64,000 bases of DNA from Panicum virgatum (taxonomy: Eukaryota; Streptophyta; Magnoliopsida; Poales; Poaceae), in assembly GCF_016808335.1 (NCBI RefSeq), contig NC_053141.1, forward strand, positions 18,793,756-18,857,755, in the 5' to 3' direction. The notes beneath the pieces were generated by a model. It worked only from the letters and a program-made list of their open reading frames with translations, had not been told where the DNA came from and searched no databases. The translations under genes were made by a program, and so were the position numbers. Below, piece by piece: positions 1-11,729 of the stretch (position 1 is the stretch's first letter; each line of letters starts with the position of its first letter).

Positions 1-1200
1 CTGTTGTACTCTGGCATACAAAATCCAAAGCTATCCAAGCCGAATCCACACAATTGATGACAATCAAACATGAAATATATCAGCTAGAAAGCTGATAGAA
101 AACGGAGTGTCATTGAACTCTCGCTCTACTATGACTAGGGTCATAAGTCGATGAAGTTTTACCACCAGTATTTATAAATGAAACTACAATAATGATGCGC
201 CTGGTAGTTGCAATCTAGAAACGGTGGTAGCAAGAGATTAATTTAGACTTCACGAGCCAATAGATCTATCCACAATAGAACTTGATCCCAACAGTACTTA
301 AGAGGTAGCTAAGATTAAGATGCAATAAATCATTAAATAATCTATCATCTATTTCAACGGTATAAAAGCTAATTAAAGCAGATTAGATAGCAAGATGATA
401 GATTAAAAAATATGAGCCGATGCAAGCTTAATCAAGCAACATAAATATGATTCTACCACATCTAGCACTAGATCAAACAATGCAGCTTTATGAGATATGA
501 TAAGAATCGCTAGCCGGTAGGAAACTAGATGAAATTTCAGCGATAGCCGGTAGGAAACTAGATGAAATTTCAGCGATACGCTGTAATTAAAACCTAGAAA
601 ACCTAGCAATTGGTAGATAAGTTTAGATGAAATCACAGCGATGCACTCGGTGATTAAGGCTTAGAGCGCCTGGTAATAGTGATGCAGCAAACGAGCTGCA
701 GGCTGAGGCAATGCAGCCCTACTCATCGAAGAAGTCATCGGAAAACTACATTACTATACCCCTAAGGTAAAGTAATGGCATGAAGCTGAAAATATAAGAT
801 GTACTATATGATTGATCGTGGGATAAAAAATCTTTTACAAGGGGGCACGTAGTTATACCCTAGGCAATTTAGCCAGTCACCGCACAACAAAGTTAAAGAA
901 GAAATATCTAAACAAGCTAATATTAAAATATGTGGAGTCTAATTTTCTTTCATTAGAATCCCCATCCATTAAGCTAAAAATTTACTCTTTTGACTATCAA
1001 TACCAAAACATATTTGGTGATTGCAAACCTCCTACTTTCTCAAATGTAGGGCATTTCTTTCTCCACCTTATTCTTTGAGTAATATAAATATGCTACAATA
1101 CTAACTACTAATTATGTAAAAATATTATTAGTGACGCAGAGAGAGAGAATACATAGTACGTAAAATACTCTTAAAAGAATATATATAGAGAGAGTTCCTC
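1..1200. other. AT-rich flank without a recognisable gene
   Basis: No convincing coding region or RNA gene is seen. The text is AT-rich with scattered GCCGAT/ATCGGC words like those in the gypsy LTR at 47680-48794, so it may be an old LTR remnant. That is a weak inference, because no LTR ends, polypurine tract or primer site are visible. A 33-bp tandem duplication (511-576) is the only clear structure. Confidence 0.4.
511..576. repeat. 33-bp perfect tandem duplication
   Basis: A 33-bp unit beginning TAGCCGGTAGGAAACTAGAT occurs at 511-543 and again without change at 544-576. A looser third relative follows near 615-642. It is noncoding and looks like replication slippage or unequal exchange. 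Confidence 0.9.
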
Positions 1201-1210
1201 TGATTCGACT

Positions 1211-1499
1211 GACTTGTTGTGAGAGAAAAGTACTGCTGGCTAGCTGGTGGATGGTGCTAGTTTGGTGTGAGAGAAATGGCTAGTTAGCTCATCAACCAGG
1301 CGAACACAGCGAAACGGTGGCAAAGCACGGATCTTGTGCTAGTAAAAGAATATAAAATGTACAAACCTCTATTAATATAAAAGAAAACATCACCACTCTG
1401 TTCGCTGCATTCAGCCAATAATATTTTTCTCTCACATCAAACCAGCACCAGTCAGCAACCACCAGCCAGGCAGCAGTACTTTTCTCTCACAACAAATCA
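1211..1499. repeat. Inverted repeat formed by two related MITE arms
   Basis: 1211-1276 (GTTGTGAGAGAAAAGTACTG...) is the imperfect reverse complement of 1431-1499, with about 150 bp between the arms. Transcription across the region could give a long hairpin. The arms are diverged, which suggests two separate related insertions rather than one palindrome. Confidence 0.75.
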
Positions 1500-1531
1500 G
1501 CACCAGCCACCAGCCACAACACAGCGAATAG
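1398..1531. mobile_element. Short foldback MITE in the RAD21 copy 1 promoter
   Basis: A 134-bp element bounded by near-perfect 10-bp terminal inverted repeats (CTGTTCGCTG at 1398 and CAGCGAATAG at 1522). It carries TTTTTCTCTCAC and CACCAGCCA motifs characteristic of an abundant grass MITE. A related copy in the opposite orientation lies about 120 bp upstream (1211-1276), so the two form long inverted arms. The element ends about 290 bp before the RAD21 start codon. Superfamily not determined. Confidence 0.65.
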
Positions 1532-1819
1532 AGAACACATTTCACAAACCCAACTCCAACTCCTCCTTGCATCACAAGGAACCCCTCCGGACCCACCTGT
1601 TGACCCCCGCCCCCGGAAACCGTCCGGCAGAAGCCGTGTTCGATGCGGCGCCCTCCCGCCCGCCTCTCGCCCTTCCAAAAACTCCCCTTCCGTCTCCCAT
1701 AACTCCCGCAACCCCACCCCGTTCCGTGTCTCATCGCCCCCTCCCGCTCGCCGCCGCGGCATCGGGAAACACCACCCAGGCCCCCGCCGCCGCCGGCGAG
1801 CCGGAGGGGATAGGCGAGG

Positions 1820-4800
1820 ATGTTCTACTCCCACACGATCCTCGCGCGGAAGAGCCCGCTGGGCACCGTGTGGATCGCCGCGCACCTCGAGCGCAAGATC
1901 AAGCGGCCACAGATAGATGGCATCGACATCCCCACCTACGCAGGTCCGTCGGTCCCGTCCCCGGCTCCCTCGGTGATCGCACATTGCGCAAAAAATCTTG
2001 TTTCCGATCAGCGTATTGCATGTTGAAGGAAGAAAAAAAAATGCATTGGTTGGGTTGTGGGAAATAATCATACGTGGATTAATTTGTCCTATTAGGATTC
2101 ATTACCGTAACTGCTACTGGCTCATGTTTTGTTTAAATATTTGTTATTGTTATAGGATTTTGCTGAAGATAAAAAGAAGTTTTTTTGGGTTTGTTGGGCG
2201 TCTCTTATTTAGATTCTTTTCTCCTTGTTAGTATTCGTTAATGGCGTTCAGTTACTGGATGGGGTTTTGTGTAACGATTTGTTGTTCTCACAACATTATT
2301 GCAGAAAATTGAAATAAGGCTTTTTGGTTGGGTTTTGGGAAAGAACAAAATTACCTCAGGACTCAAAACTCAGTAAAGTAGCAACTGTATATCGGCTGTT
2401 TGTGCAGATGTTCTTGCTTGTTGTGCCTAAAGATACGATCTTCTGCACCAAGCATGTGCATTTGAGACTAACAGTGAAGTCAATGTGCCTGTTGGATTTT
2501 CTATTAAAATTGAAAAAAAGAAGTAACTAGTATTGCTATTGCTAGTTATTATTCCTTCTTTTGAAGTAACCTTTTCCCGTCAATCCAAAAAAAAAAACCC
2601 AGTCAGTAGTAATATCCTTGCAATTTGGTGAGACAATGATTTCAGATGAATGGAGGATGTCTGAGAAATTTGATCCTTGTGGTCACTTTTAATATAACTG
2701 TTAAGCACCGAGACAATGTCCCTTAAGGTACTCGGCATTCATGGTACGGTGGTGGTGCTATTCTACATTCAAGATATTTGGATTGTTTTTTTTGTGGTTA
2801 TGTCTCTGTGCTTATTCTGTATTTCCATAGTCATCTAATAAATGCCTTCTGCCTTTGCAGAGAGTATAATGTTTCCTGAGGTTCCAATCGCCTTAAGATT
2901 ATCAGGGCATCTTCTTTTAGGCCTAGTTCGCATTTATTCATGGAAGGTGAACTACCTGTTCTCAGATTGCAATCGAATGGTAACTACAATCAAAACTACC
3001 TTCGCTGCTATGGAAATAGATCTTCCAGCTGAGATGGAACCCGCACCGTTTGATTCCATCACATTGCCACCTACGCTTAATCTTGACGACTTAAACTTGG
3101 ATGATGTCATTTCTCAGATAAAGTAAGTGCTGTTTTGGTTCTTTCTCATTTTTTTTTTCTTTTTCAGGATCATGCAACCTCATTGTAATACTGTTGTTTT
3201 ATTGAACTTTCTGCAGTACATCCGATAATCATCAAAAGACTCTTGATCAGATTACTTTGGAAGGTAAGGGAAGTTCAATAAAGTAAATGCTCATGGACAA
3301 TGCAATTCCTATGTTTAATTAACTATCTCCCTGGTGTTTCAGAAGGAGGAGAATATACGATGATAGATCTTGATGAGGTATTCTTTGTTATCCAAGCTTT
3401 TTTTTTTGCATTCTTTTGTACTTCTCAAATCACTAACATTTTGCTTATGCAACGCTGCAGGATGATAGAGTAGAGCCATCGGCTAGTTATCTATCGCCAT
3501 ATATGGGGCCTGAACCATTTGAGCCAGAGTATGTTTCTTGAATATTCTCTCTATTCTTTCTAGTGTACTCATGCATCCTTTGCAATCATGTCCAGGACAT
3601 TCCCTCGGTTTGATGATGATTTTGGAGCAAATAACACTCTTAGTGACGAGATTCCTCTAGACCCTCCAGGCAATATGCCAGAAAACCCCAACATTGAAAA
3701 TCCATCAGATGGAGCACATGATCCGCCAGAAATAATGCGAGAAGCTCCACGGGAGGGGCCTGACCACTTTACAGATTCAGTTTTTGGAAATGATGACCCC
3801 ATGGTGGACCAGGATTCTTCACCATTTGTGCAGAACAAGGTCATCACCCCTCCATCAATGGATGGAACTTTTTCCACTGGTCAACAATTAGCTGGGATAT
3901 ACGTACCCTTACAAACTCCTAACACATGTGATCTTATTGATGATGTCAGGCCCCTAAATTCTGGTAAGTATTTGTTTGATGAGACATTATGCATCTGAAA
4001 TAAGTCTGTCTGTCTTCACTTCTCTTGCAATTTAATGTAATTGAACCTATTTTGTAATTCCACCAGTTGTATGGTATGCTAAAAGGTCAAGAGAAACACA
4101 TTTTGCGATGGTGAAACTCTCATGATCAGCTTCCCCTATCTTTTCTGATTTTAGACAACCAGTTACCTGAATTGCGTCTTGAACCATCACCACCTCTGCC
4201 TCAAGCACAAGATAACAAGAGAAAGAGAGAGATGATATTTGACTATGAAATACAGCTGGACAACGCGTAAGTGATACTTTCTGACCCTCATTGGAAACAA
4301 TATTTATATCTGTTTACTTGAGTAGTAGTCACAACAGCAGGCTGCCATGACAGTATACTTTTACCATAGCAAATGCTGTATGGTCATTTTTTTTAGATAA
4401 TGAAGATTAATGTTTGGCCTTTACACCAACTAGGGATCTACATTGCCATGTATATATCTTTTAAATTGTGTACACCAGGAATCTACGTAGCCACAACTCG
4501 ACCACCACACGAAAGATGCTTTCACCAGCATTAGTAGTGATAAGAAACATAATTTCCTGATGTCCTCTTCTGTTAAGTGTTAACAGTAATGGAATTTGAA
4601 CTTTTTTACAGCTATTTGAAGGAACAGATTGCTGGTCCAACAGATAAGTTACTCTGCAAGAGAAGAAAGATACCACAAACAGCCCTGGATATGTGGAAAT
4701 TCAGCAGAACTGGCAGAAAGGACAGCAGCTTTTTGCTTGAACCCTTGGTGCAAGGTAAGCTGGTATATTTGATTTCAGGGGTTTCTGCTGTCTTCACTTC

Positions 4801-5853
4801 TCAGAAAGACCATGATGTACACATACCCCGAATTCACTGCTTTTCAGGGATGTGCACTTACTTACATGTAACCTATGATAGAAACTTTCCCCGTGTGAGT
4901 GACCCTGATGCTGAGCCTAACTCTAGTGAACCCACGGCTGATTATGGTGGTAGTTGCAATGCTCCTTCTGAAAGAAAGCTCACTCCGATGTCTCATGAAA
5001 ATGAGGATACCCTGCCTGAAGGTGATTTAACCCCAAAATCTCTGGAAAATTCAGATGAACAGCCTGGACCCCAGCTCACCCCCAAGTCACCTGGAGAAGC
5101 AGGAGTAGCACAAGATGAAGATACATTGCCTGAGTTACCTCGATTCTCCCCAGTGGATATGCCATCCCCATTAAGAGAAGATGATTCTCCTTTCAAAACT
5201 GTCCGTCGAACTCCACATTCTGGGCTAGGAGGAACTGGTGTTACTGAAATGCCACAATCTGTCAGGACCAATTCATTACCTGGACAAAGTACTACCCACT
5301 CTGATCATATGGCGTCCCCGTTTCCAGTCAATGATGATTATGATGATCAGCCAGAGCTTCCAGGGCTCATAAGTACTCCTGGTTGCATATCTAATGCAGA
5401 TACTGGAACCACAGGATTAGGAAGCATGTCTACTAGGACAAGGTAATGAGAAATGTTTAAGCTTATCGTGCCATTCTTATTAAAGGTGCAAGTTGTGACT
5501 TTTTATATGCCATTGTAGAGCTGTTGCAGTGTTCTTCAAGGACCATGTATCTTCAACCCCTTCTGATGAGCAGCCTGGAAAATTTAGTTTGACCAGAATC
5601 TTGGAAGGGAAAGTAAGAAAGCAAGCTGCACGGATGTTCTTTGAGACAATGGTAATTTTTAGATTTGGTGCTAGTGCTCTCTTTTGCGATTTTTATTTTG
5701 TTAAGCAGGAGGCAATTTCCTTTTGCTGATTTGGATTTTATCTTTTTTCCATAGGTTCTGAAGAGTTATGACTACATTGATGTCCAACAAGAAGACCCTT
5801 ATGGTGATATTGAAATCTCAGTTAGACCTTCACTTGCAGAAGCTAAACTTTAA
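1820..5853 (+). CDS. RAD21: RAD21/SCC1 alpha-kleisin, cohesin subunit (tandem copy 1)
   Basis: Alpha-kleisin that closes the SMC1-SMC3 cohesin ring in the nucleus; separase cleaves this family at anaphase. Exons read from GT..AG borders and homology to copy 2: 1820-1943, 2861-3122, 3217-3263, 3343-3377, 3461-3528, 3596-3963, 4155-4266, 4612-4754, 4848-5442, 5519-5651, 5755-5853. They sum to 1986 nt with no internal stop (661 aa). The Rad21/Rec8 N-terminal domain covers about residues 1-103 (starts MFYSHTILARKSPLG; MFPEVPIALRLSGHLLLG follows). The middle is acidic and proline-rich. The C-terminal winged helix starts near residue 588 (PGKFSLTRILEG, KQAARMFFET) and ends EAKL. An E-I-M-R separase-like site is at about 224-227. 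Length and sequence resemble the short plant RAD21-3/SYN3 class; that paralogue assignment is inference. The start matches the conserved kleisin N-terminus. Exon 7 is 33 nt shorter than in copy 2 and lacks most of its basic cluster. Confidence 0.93.
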
Positions 5854-6172
5854 CTTAGATATTCAAAATTTTAGTGGGAATGACATAAGACATGTAGTTT
5901 CATCTATGAGTAGAGAGTAGAAATGACATTCAGTAGTTACCTGAACAATGGATGCTATGATGAGTAGCTGGTGAACCTACTAATGTTCTTTTTTAAGAAA
6001 ACAAAACCCACTAATGTTATGGTGTTTGGGCCATGCTCAATACAGTTCAACTACAATAGCTAGATCATCCGACTGCAACAAAACATCTCCTTTTCCAATA
6101 AGAACATTCGGTTCCTTTTGTTTCGTGTAGGCTTACCAATCTCTATCTTCTTCGGGATGTGTATGTATCTAA
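5854..6172 (+). other. 3' UTR and downstream flank of RAD21 copy 1
   Basis: AT-rich sequence directly after the TAA of RAD21 copy 1, presumably 3' UTR in its first part. No poly(A) signal can be assigned with confidence and no other gene is seen. Confidence 0.5.
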
Positions 6173-6423
6173 GGCCAATCTCAGTGGGAGTGTCGTTGAC
6201 ATAGTTATCAAGATTGTGAACTAGATAATCGAGCTGAAGGAGTGTTATGATGATGATGATAATGGTAAAAGTATACTGTCATGGCTATGGTAAAAGTATA
6301 CTGTCATGGCAGCCTACTGTTGTCACACCAGCAGGCTCCACAACACTCCCCCTCTTCTCTCTTCATAATGGCTCTGTCATGTCAATAAATTTAATGATCA
6401 TGACACTTCCATTGAGATTGGCC
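6173..6423. mobile_element. Tourist-like (PIF/Harbinger) MITE
   Basis: 251 bp with terminal inverted repeats GGCCAATCTCAGTGGGAGTG at the left and the reverse complement of GACACTTCCATTGAGATTGG near the right end. It is flanked by the 3-bp TSD TAA (6170-6172 and 6424-6426), as expected for PIF/Harbinger. Inside is a 25-bp tandem duplication (6262-6286, 6287-6311). Copia-1 inserted 12 bp from its right TSD. Confidence 0.8.
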
Positions 6424-6437
6424 TAATAGGTGTCAGT

Positions 6438-6720
6438 TGTTAAGAAATCAGTTTGTAGCACTCAAGCACACAGATCACAAACTCAAGAACACATGAGTGG
6501 AAGCACAAGGTAGAGAGGAAGAGCTTTCAGTATTTCCTTTCTTCACTTTCTAATGTTACAATGGTGAAAGTGACGCCCCCCCCTATTTATAGGGGAGAGG
6601 CTGATATGAGAACAACCATATTGCAGTATATGAACATTGGACTTTCTCTTCCTCTTCATTTATTTGGCCACACCCAAAATCAATCTTTCACATACTGTAG
6701 ATTGACTTTGCTTTACAACA
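6438..6720 (-). repeat. Copia-1 3' LTR
   Basis: 283 bp, starting TG and ending CA, paired with 26416-26710. A TATA box (CTATAAATAG on the - strand, about 6580-6590) sits beside a short C-run. It lacks the extra 6-bp CTTCCT unit present in the other LTR. Confidence 0.9.
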
Positions 6721-6899
6721 CTCCCCCTTGTCCAAATATATGCCATGTGTATGCCTTGTTAAAAACTCCCCCCAAAAATCTAGTGGGAAAAAAGGAGAAA
6801 AGAGTACATCACAGGCTCTACTTATGTTGCACATGTTGCCTCGTTAAAAACCTTGCATGAGAAAACCCAGTGGGAAAAACTCATCAAGGGAAAAAGAGT

Positions 6900-9524
6900 A
6901 CAACGGTTGATGTTGCGTTGGTTCTTCGGGACCGACCCGTGATCTTTGTGATCACAGTTATGGGCTATGGTTTCAGGGTTGGTCTCCCCCTGAACCATGC
7001 AACTCTCTAAGTCGTCTCATGCCAATTCCACGGACACACTTATGGAAACTAGAAGCAGGCAGAGACTTTGTGAACAGATCTGCCAGATTGTCACATGACT
7101 TAGCTTGCAGGACCTTTATCTCCCCGCTCTTCTAGAGCTCATGGGGATATAAAAATTTGGGAGCAATGTGCTTAGTGAGATTGCTCTTAACATAGCCCAT
7201 GTGTATATGTGCAACACAAGCCGCATTATCTTCGTAGATAATGGTGGGGGTGTCAACAGCATTCATACCACATGACTTCTAGATGTGGTCAATCATTCGA
7301 CGGAGCAAAACACACTCACGTGCGGCCTCATACAGGGCAATTATTTCTGAGTGGTTGGTTGATGTGGCAACCAGGGTCTGCTTCACAGACCGCCAGGAGA
7401 TTGCTGCACCACCACAGAGAAACACGAAACCAGTTTGTGATCTGGCATTATGCAGGTCAGACATGTAGCCAGCATCAACATAACCCACCATAGAGAAAAT
7501 CCCCTTTTTTGAATACAATAATCCAAGGTCTTGAGTACCTTGTAGGTATCTGAGGATAGTTTTCACGCCGACCCAATGTCTTCTGGTGGGGGCGGCATTG
7601 TACCTTGCCAACAAGTTCACTGCGAATGCAATGTCTGGCCTTGTGCAATTTGCAAGGTACATTAGTGCACCGATGGCACTTAGGTATGGGACTTCGGATC
7701 CCAAAACCTCCTCATCCTCTTCCTTGGGTCGGAATGGATCTTTATCCGCTTCCAAGGATCGAACGACCATGGGGGTTTTTTCAGAGGGTGGCACTTGTCC
7801 ATATTAAACTTTTCAAGTACCCTCTTTGTATAGGTGGACTTTACAAACACTCCTTCAGGGAGGTGTTCAAGCTGCAGGCCCAAAGAGAACTTGATTTTAC
7901 CCAAGTCTTTCATCTCAAACTCCGTCTTCAGGTAAGTCATTGCTTCCTCAATGTCCCTTGTGGTTCCGATCATATTTAAATCATCAACATAAACTGAGAT
8001 GATGCAGAATCCATTAGTGGATTTCTTGATGAACACACAGGGACAATCATCATTGTTTGTGTAACCTCTCTTCAGGAGAAAGTTACTCAAACGGTTGAAC
8101 CACATCCTTCCGGACTGTTTCAACCCATACAACGACCGCTACAGGCGGACACTGAACATGTGACCCACTGTAGGTCCAGGGATCATGAGACCTTAAGGGA
8201 CTTTCATATAAATTTCTAAATCAAGTGACCCATACAAATATGCGGTCACCACATCCATCAACTGTATTTTTAAATTCAACTTCGCTGCCATCAAGGTTTT
8301 AAATAGCCGGCTATAGCTTCCACTATAGACTGCTATAGCTTCTAGAAAGGGCAGCTGCTATGTCATTTAGCCCGCTAAAGCCAGCTATAGCCTGCTAAAT
8401 GCTGTCTATAGCCCGCTAAATGCCATAACAACAGCCCTACCGCTAAACGTCTTAGCCGGCGATTTAAAACCTTGGCTGCCACAGATATGAGATATTGGAA
8501 CGTTATGCCGCCAGCCTTGCTTTGTATCTTACCATCTGACCATATTCATTCCTCTTCCGGAGGAAGACCCATTTGCATCCTATAGGGATGACTTTTGAAG
8601 GTGTTGGAACTGCAAGTCCAAAAACCTCTCTTTGACAAAGCGAGCGCAATTCTGCCTCAATTGCTTCTTTCCATTTGTCCCAACCAGAGCGCTTCCGGCA
8701 CTCTATTATGGACTTTGGTTCTGGATCCAGATCCATTGAGTCAGCAATTTTTGAGGCAAAATTTATGTCGACAACAATGGTCTTTCTACTAAATGACTCT
8801 CCTGATTCAACATAATTAGTGGCGATCTCCTCATGATCATCCTCCCGCTCATCGTGATTTTCCATAACGATTGAGCTAGGGTGTTCCGATCCACCAATGC
8901 GATATTGAGCGTGCGGCGCATGGTGGTTTCCATCTTCAGGATGGGGTCCTTCAGGGACCATCTTGACTCCAGGTCGAGTCGCCGCTTCAGGGGCGTTCTC
9001 AACTTCAGGTTGAGCTTCTTCAACTGATTCTTTAAGTGGCTCAGGTACTTGCCTCTGAGGACGTCTCCGCGGGACCTTGTCCTGAGCGCCCGAAGGTCTC
9101 CCCCTCTTCCTAGGATTAGGGGAAGAGACTGTAGAGTTGGTAGCCTTCAGAGGTATCTGAACTCTCTCCGGCGCATTTACTGCAGGTATATGCGATCTTG
9201 TCACCTTTTTGTGATCAGTGAAGGCATCTGGCAGCTCATTTACAAGATTTTGCAAATGTATGATCCTCTGAACTTCCAGTTCAAACTCTCACTGGTGCGT
9301 AGAACTATGGATTGCAACCCCATTGCATTCCATTCAATTTCCCAGCATTCTTCTGGATGCATTTCTCCCCCTAATGCTGGGAAATGGTCTTCATCGAAGA
9401 CACAATCAGCGTACCGAGCTGTATGAAGACCCCCAGTCGTAGGCTCCAAATACTTGATTATTGACGGAGTCTCATAACCAACATAGATCCCCAGCTTCCG
9501 GTGGGGTCCCATTGATGTACGCTG
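6900..9524 (-). pseudogene. Copia-1 pol: integrase C-terminus, RT and RNase H (broken)
   Basis: Read on the - strand. The end of integrase (MGPHRKLGIYVGYETPSIIKY) lies next to the solo-LTR insertion. RT follows (WDKWKEAIEAELRSL, CKWVFLRKRNEYGQ, LMDVVTAYLYGS, MYGLKQSGRMWFNRL), with the YVDD catalytic box near 8000, then RNase H (GYMSDLHNARSQTG, AISWRSVKQTLV) and the tail to about 6940. Breaks: a frameshift near 9240-9255; loss of a short RT segment and a frame change near 8500; the hAT MITE at 8292-8474; a further frame change near 7680-7794; in-frame TAG codons at 7279-7281 and 7132-7134. Not expected to give a working polyprotein. Confidence 0.88.
8292..8474. mobile_element. hAT-type MITE inserted in Copia-1 RT
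   Basis: 183 bp with terminal inverted repeats CAAGGTTTTAAAT / ATTTAAAACCTTG, flanked by an 8-bp TSD with one mismatch (GCTGCCAT 8284-8291, GCTGCCAC 8475-8482). The 8-bp duplication points to hAT. The interior is built of GCTATAG and GCCCGCTAAA repeats. The RT reading frame is recognisable on both sides. Confidence 0.85.
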
Positions 9525-11729
9525 TGAAAGTGCATCTAGACCCCTAATGGGTTTTGGTGAATTGAATGACAACATGATTAAAGGACTAACGCTTTATTTG
9601 AGATAGCATGAGCAGAGATTTATTTGTATATCATAGTGTGTATTGTCTCATGTATCAAAGAATCAAATAAAAGAGAGCTTATTGATCAAAGTCAAGCATG
9701 TTGTGATGAGAAATGAGAAATAAGTATTCATGCAATGACAATATATGGTCTCTATTCATGGCTTGACATATTTGAAGATACTTGAGGTATAAAATTATTG
9801 AAAGTATTGTTGCAAGGCTTCATGGAGTTAATCAAAAAGAGAAGACATACACTTATGAGCTACATATTGTTCTTGTATTGTGAAGCTTGCAATGCTTGGA
9901 ATATTGTTATCAAATCATGATTATAAAACAAAAACAAGCACATTATGAAGAAAGATAGAAACAAGTACTCATGTGTTACTCTATGGTTTCTAAATATGGC
10001 TTGACAAGAGTGAAGCATGCTTTGTCTAAAGAATCAAAGGTTCATGATTATAAAGCAAGACAAAGAAATGAAGATACAAGAATGAAATATGGAATTCATT
10101 GTTGATGTGCAAAGTTTAGCTCAACATGGCGAGGGTAATTGATGAAGAGACCAACTGAGATGACTAGTGCGAGGGACTAAGCAAGCTTTGGTGAAGCGAC
10201 GGCTTACCATGTGTGCAAGTGCTAAGGCGAAGTGCTAGTTTCCGTGGGGTGTTCGAAGTATCATATCCAAGCCTTGATTGAGAGAAGCAATGCAATGCAT
10301 CAAATATTTTATTTGAGTGACTTGAGTATTCAAGGACAGTTTTGCAAGATAATTTGGAACTCTAAGTCACTAGCTCAAGTATGGATTTGCTCAAAAGAAT
10401 GTAGTGCAATGGTGGAATCCCAAGTTGAAGAAAATCAAAATATGGCAAAGCTGAAGCAATTTAAGGCTCAAGTGGTTGAAATATATTTATATTCAATCTT
10501 GAGTATAGGTTCGCTGTACTATCAAGAGGGATGCAACATTGATTGATTGACATGGTCAAAAGTGCTCATAGGTCACCCTAAGAGAAAATCCTGAGAGAAA
10601 ACCCCTGAGAACTAACTTTGTGCTACTTGGATGATCAAGTGTAGACTTGGTGGACCAAGTAGAGCACATTAACTTGGGTTTGGGCTTCTCTGGCCATACC
10701 GGTCTGGGGGACCGGTCTGACCAGTCTGGGTATAATGGCTAGTTAGTTTGAACAGACCGGTCTGAGCGGTCTACACTGACAGAGCATCGGCTAGTTTTTA
10801 AGATTGGAGTATTTATACTCCTCAGCCCCCTCTTGCGTGTGCTGCTGGTTCCCTGACCTTTCTTGAGCTCCTAGAAGCAATTTCTTGACCAGCTAACTCT
10901 CTCCAACACTCTTTGTGAGTTAAGCCATTTAGATTATATATTTTTGGATTGGGTTGAGAGATTGAGCGTGTGTGAGATTGTTGAGCATTGTGAGAGCTGC
11001 AATTTGAGTAGCAAGTGAGCACCCATAGCTTGAGCACTCGATATTTATTAAAGCATTCAAAGTTCACATTTGTTACTCTTGGAGGGTTGCCTCCTAGACG
11101 GCTAGGCGTCGCCGGCTAGCTGCCATCGTTGTGGTGAGCAGCGGCAAGTTTGTGCGGGCGTGATCTTGCCCCCTTGGTGGAAAGGATCAAGATAGTGGAA
11201 TCGGAGAAGTGGTTGAAAGAGACCCAACTCAAGGGATCTAGTTGAAAGAGACTCACACACAACGAGTTCCTCAACGGAGACGTAGGATTCACGGTGGTGA
11301 ATCTAAACTTCGGAAAACAAATCCTTGTGTCTCCATTGTAGTTTGCCTCACTACTTTGAGTTCTAGCATTTGTTTTATAATTCCACATCGATCTACTTTG
11401 GTGTGTTGTTTTTGTGTGTGCAGAAACTTGCAATATATTTATATTCACCTGTAGAAATACTACATCAAGTTGTCTTAGTGCTAGAGCTCGAGGAGGGGAG
11501 AAAACTCTTATTTGTGCAGGTTCTGCGTATGACCGGTCTGACCAGTCACCCCAATCGGTCTGATCGGTTGGTTGAGTTGTTCGGGTTTCTAATTGTTAGA
11601 TCAGTCCGAGCGGTCTGCCTGACCGGTCTGACCGGTCAGTGTGCTGACAAGCCTGTTTTAAGTTGTAATTTGCAGAATTTATTGAAACGCTTATTCACCC
11701 CCCCTCTAGGCGACATCCAAGTTCTTTCA
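9525..11729 (+). mobile_element. 2.2-kb solo LTR of a SIRE-like copia family inside Copia-1 integrase
   Basis: Begins TGAAAGTGCATCTAGACCCC and ends GTTCTTTCA. It is flanked by the TSD CGCTG/CACTG (9520-9524, 11730-11734; one mismatch), and the integrase reading frame joins cleanly across it. No coding domain and no second LTR are present. Its first 50 bases resemble the end of the Copia-2 LTR (TGAAAGCATCTAGGCCCC), so it belongs to a related family. TATA candidate TATTTATA at about 10810. Clusters of ACCGGTCT-type palindromes lie at 10698-10773 and 11531-11640. Confidence 0.85.
10698..11640 (+). promoter_or_regulatory. Clustered ACCGGTCT-type palindromes in the solo LTR
   Basis: GACCGGTCTGACCGGTC-like sequences recur at about 10698, 10711, 10755, 11531, 11555, 11601 and 11621, with half-sites about 10 bp apart. 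The first cluster is just upstream of the TATTTATA at about 10810 and the second is near the 3' end of the LTR. Functional meaning is inference. Confidence 0.5.

Noticed and set aside
1..900. Possible LTR of the same Tat-type family as 47680-48794
   Set aside because: Only compositional similarity (GCCGAT words, ACTAGAT phrases); no alignable block or LTR boundary could be shown by eye.
1567..2067. 166-codon + strand frame overlapping the RAD21 copy 1 start
   Set aside because: It covers the 5' UTR and exon 1 in another frame and runs into intron 1; the kleisin frame from 1820 is clearly the real one.
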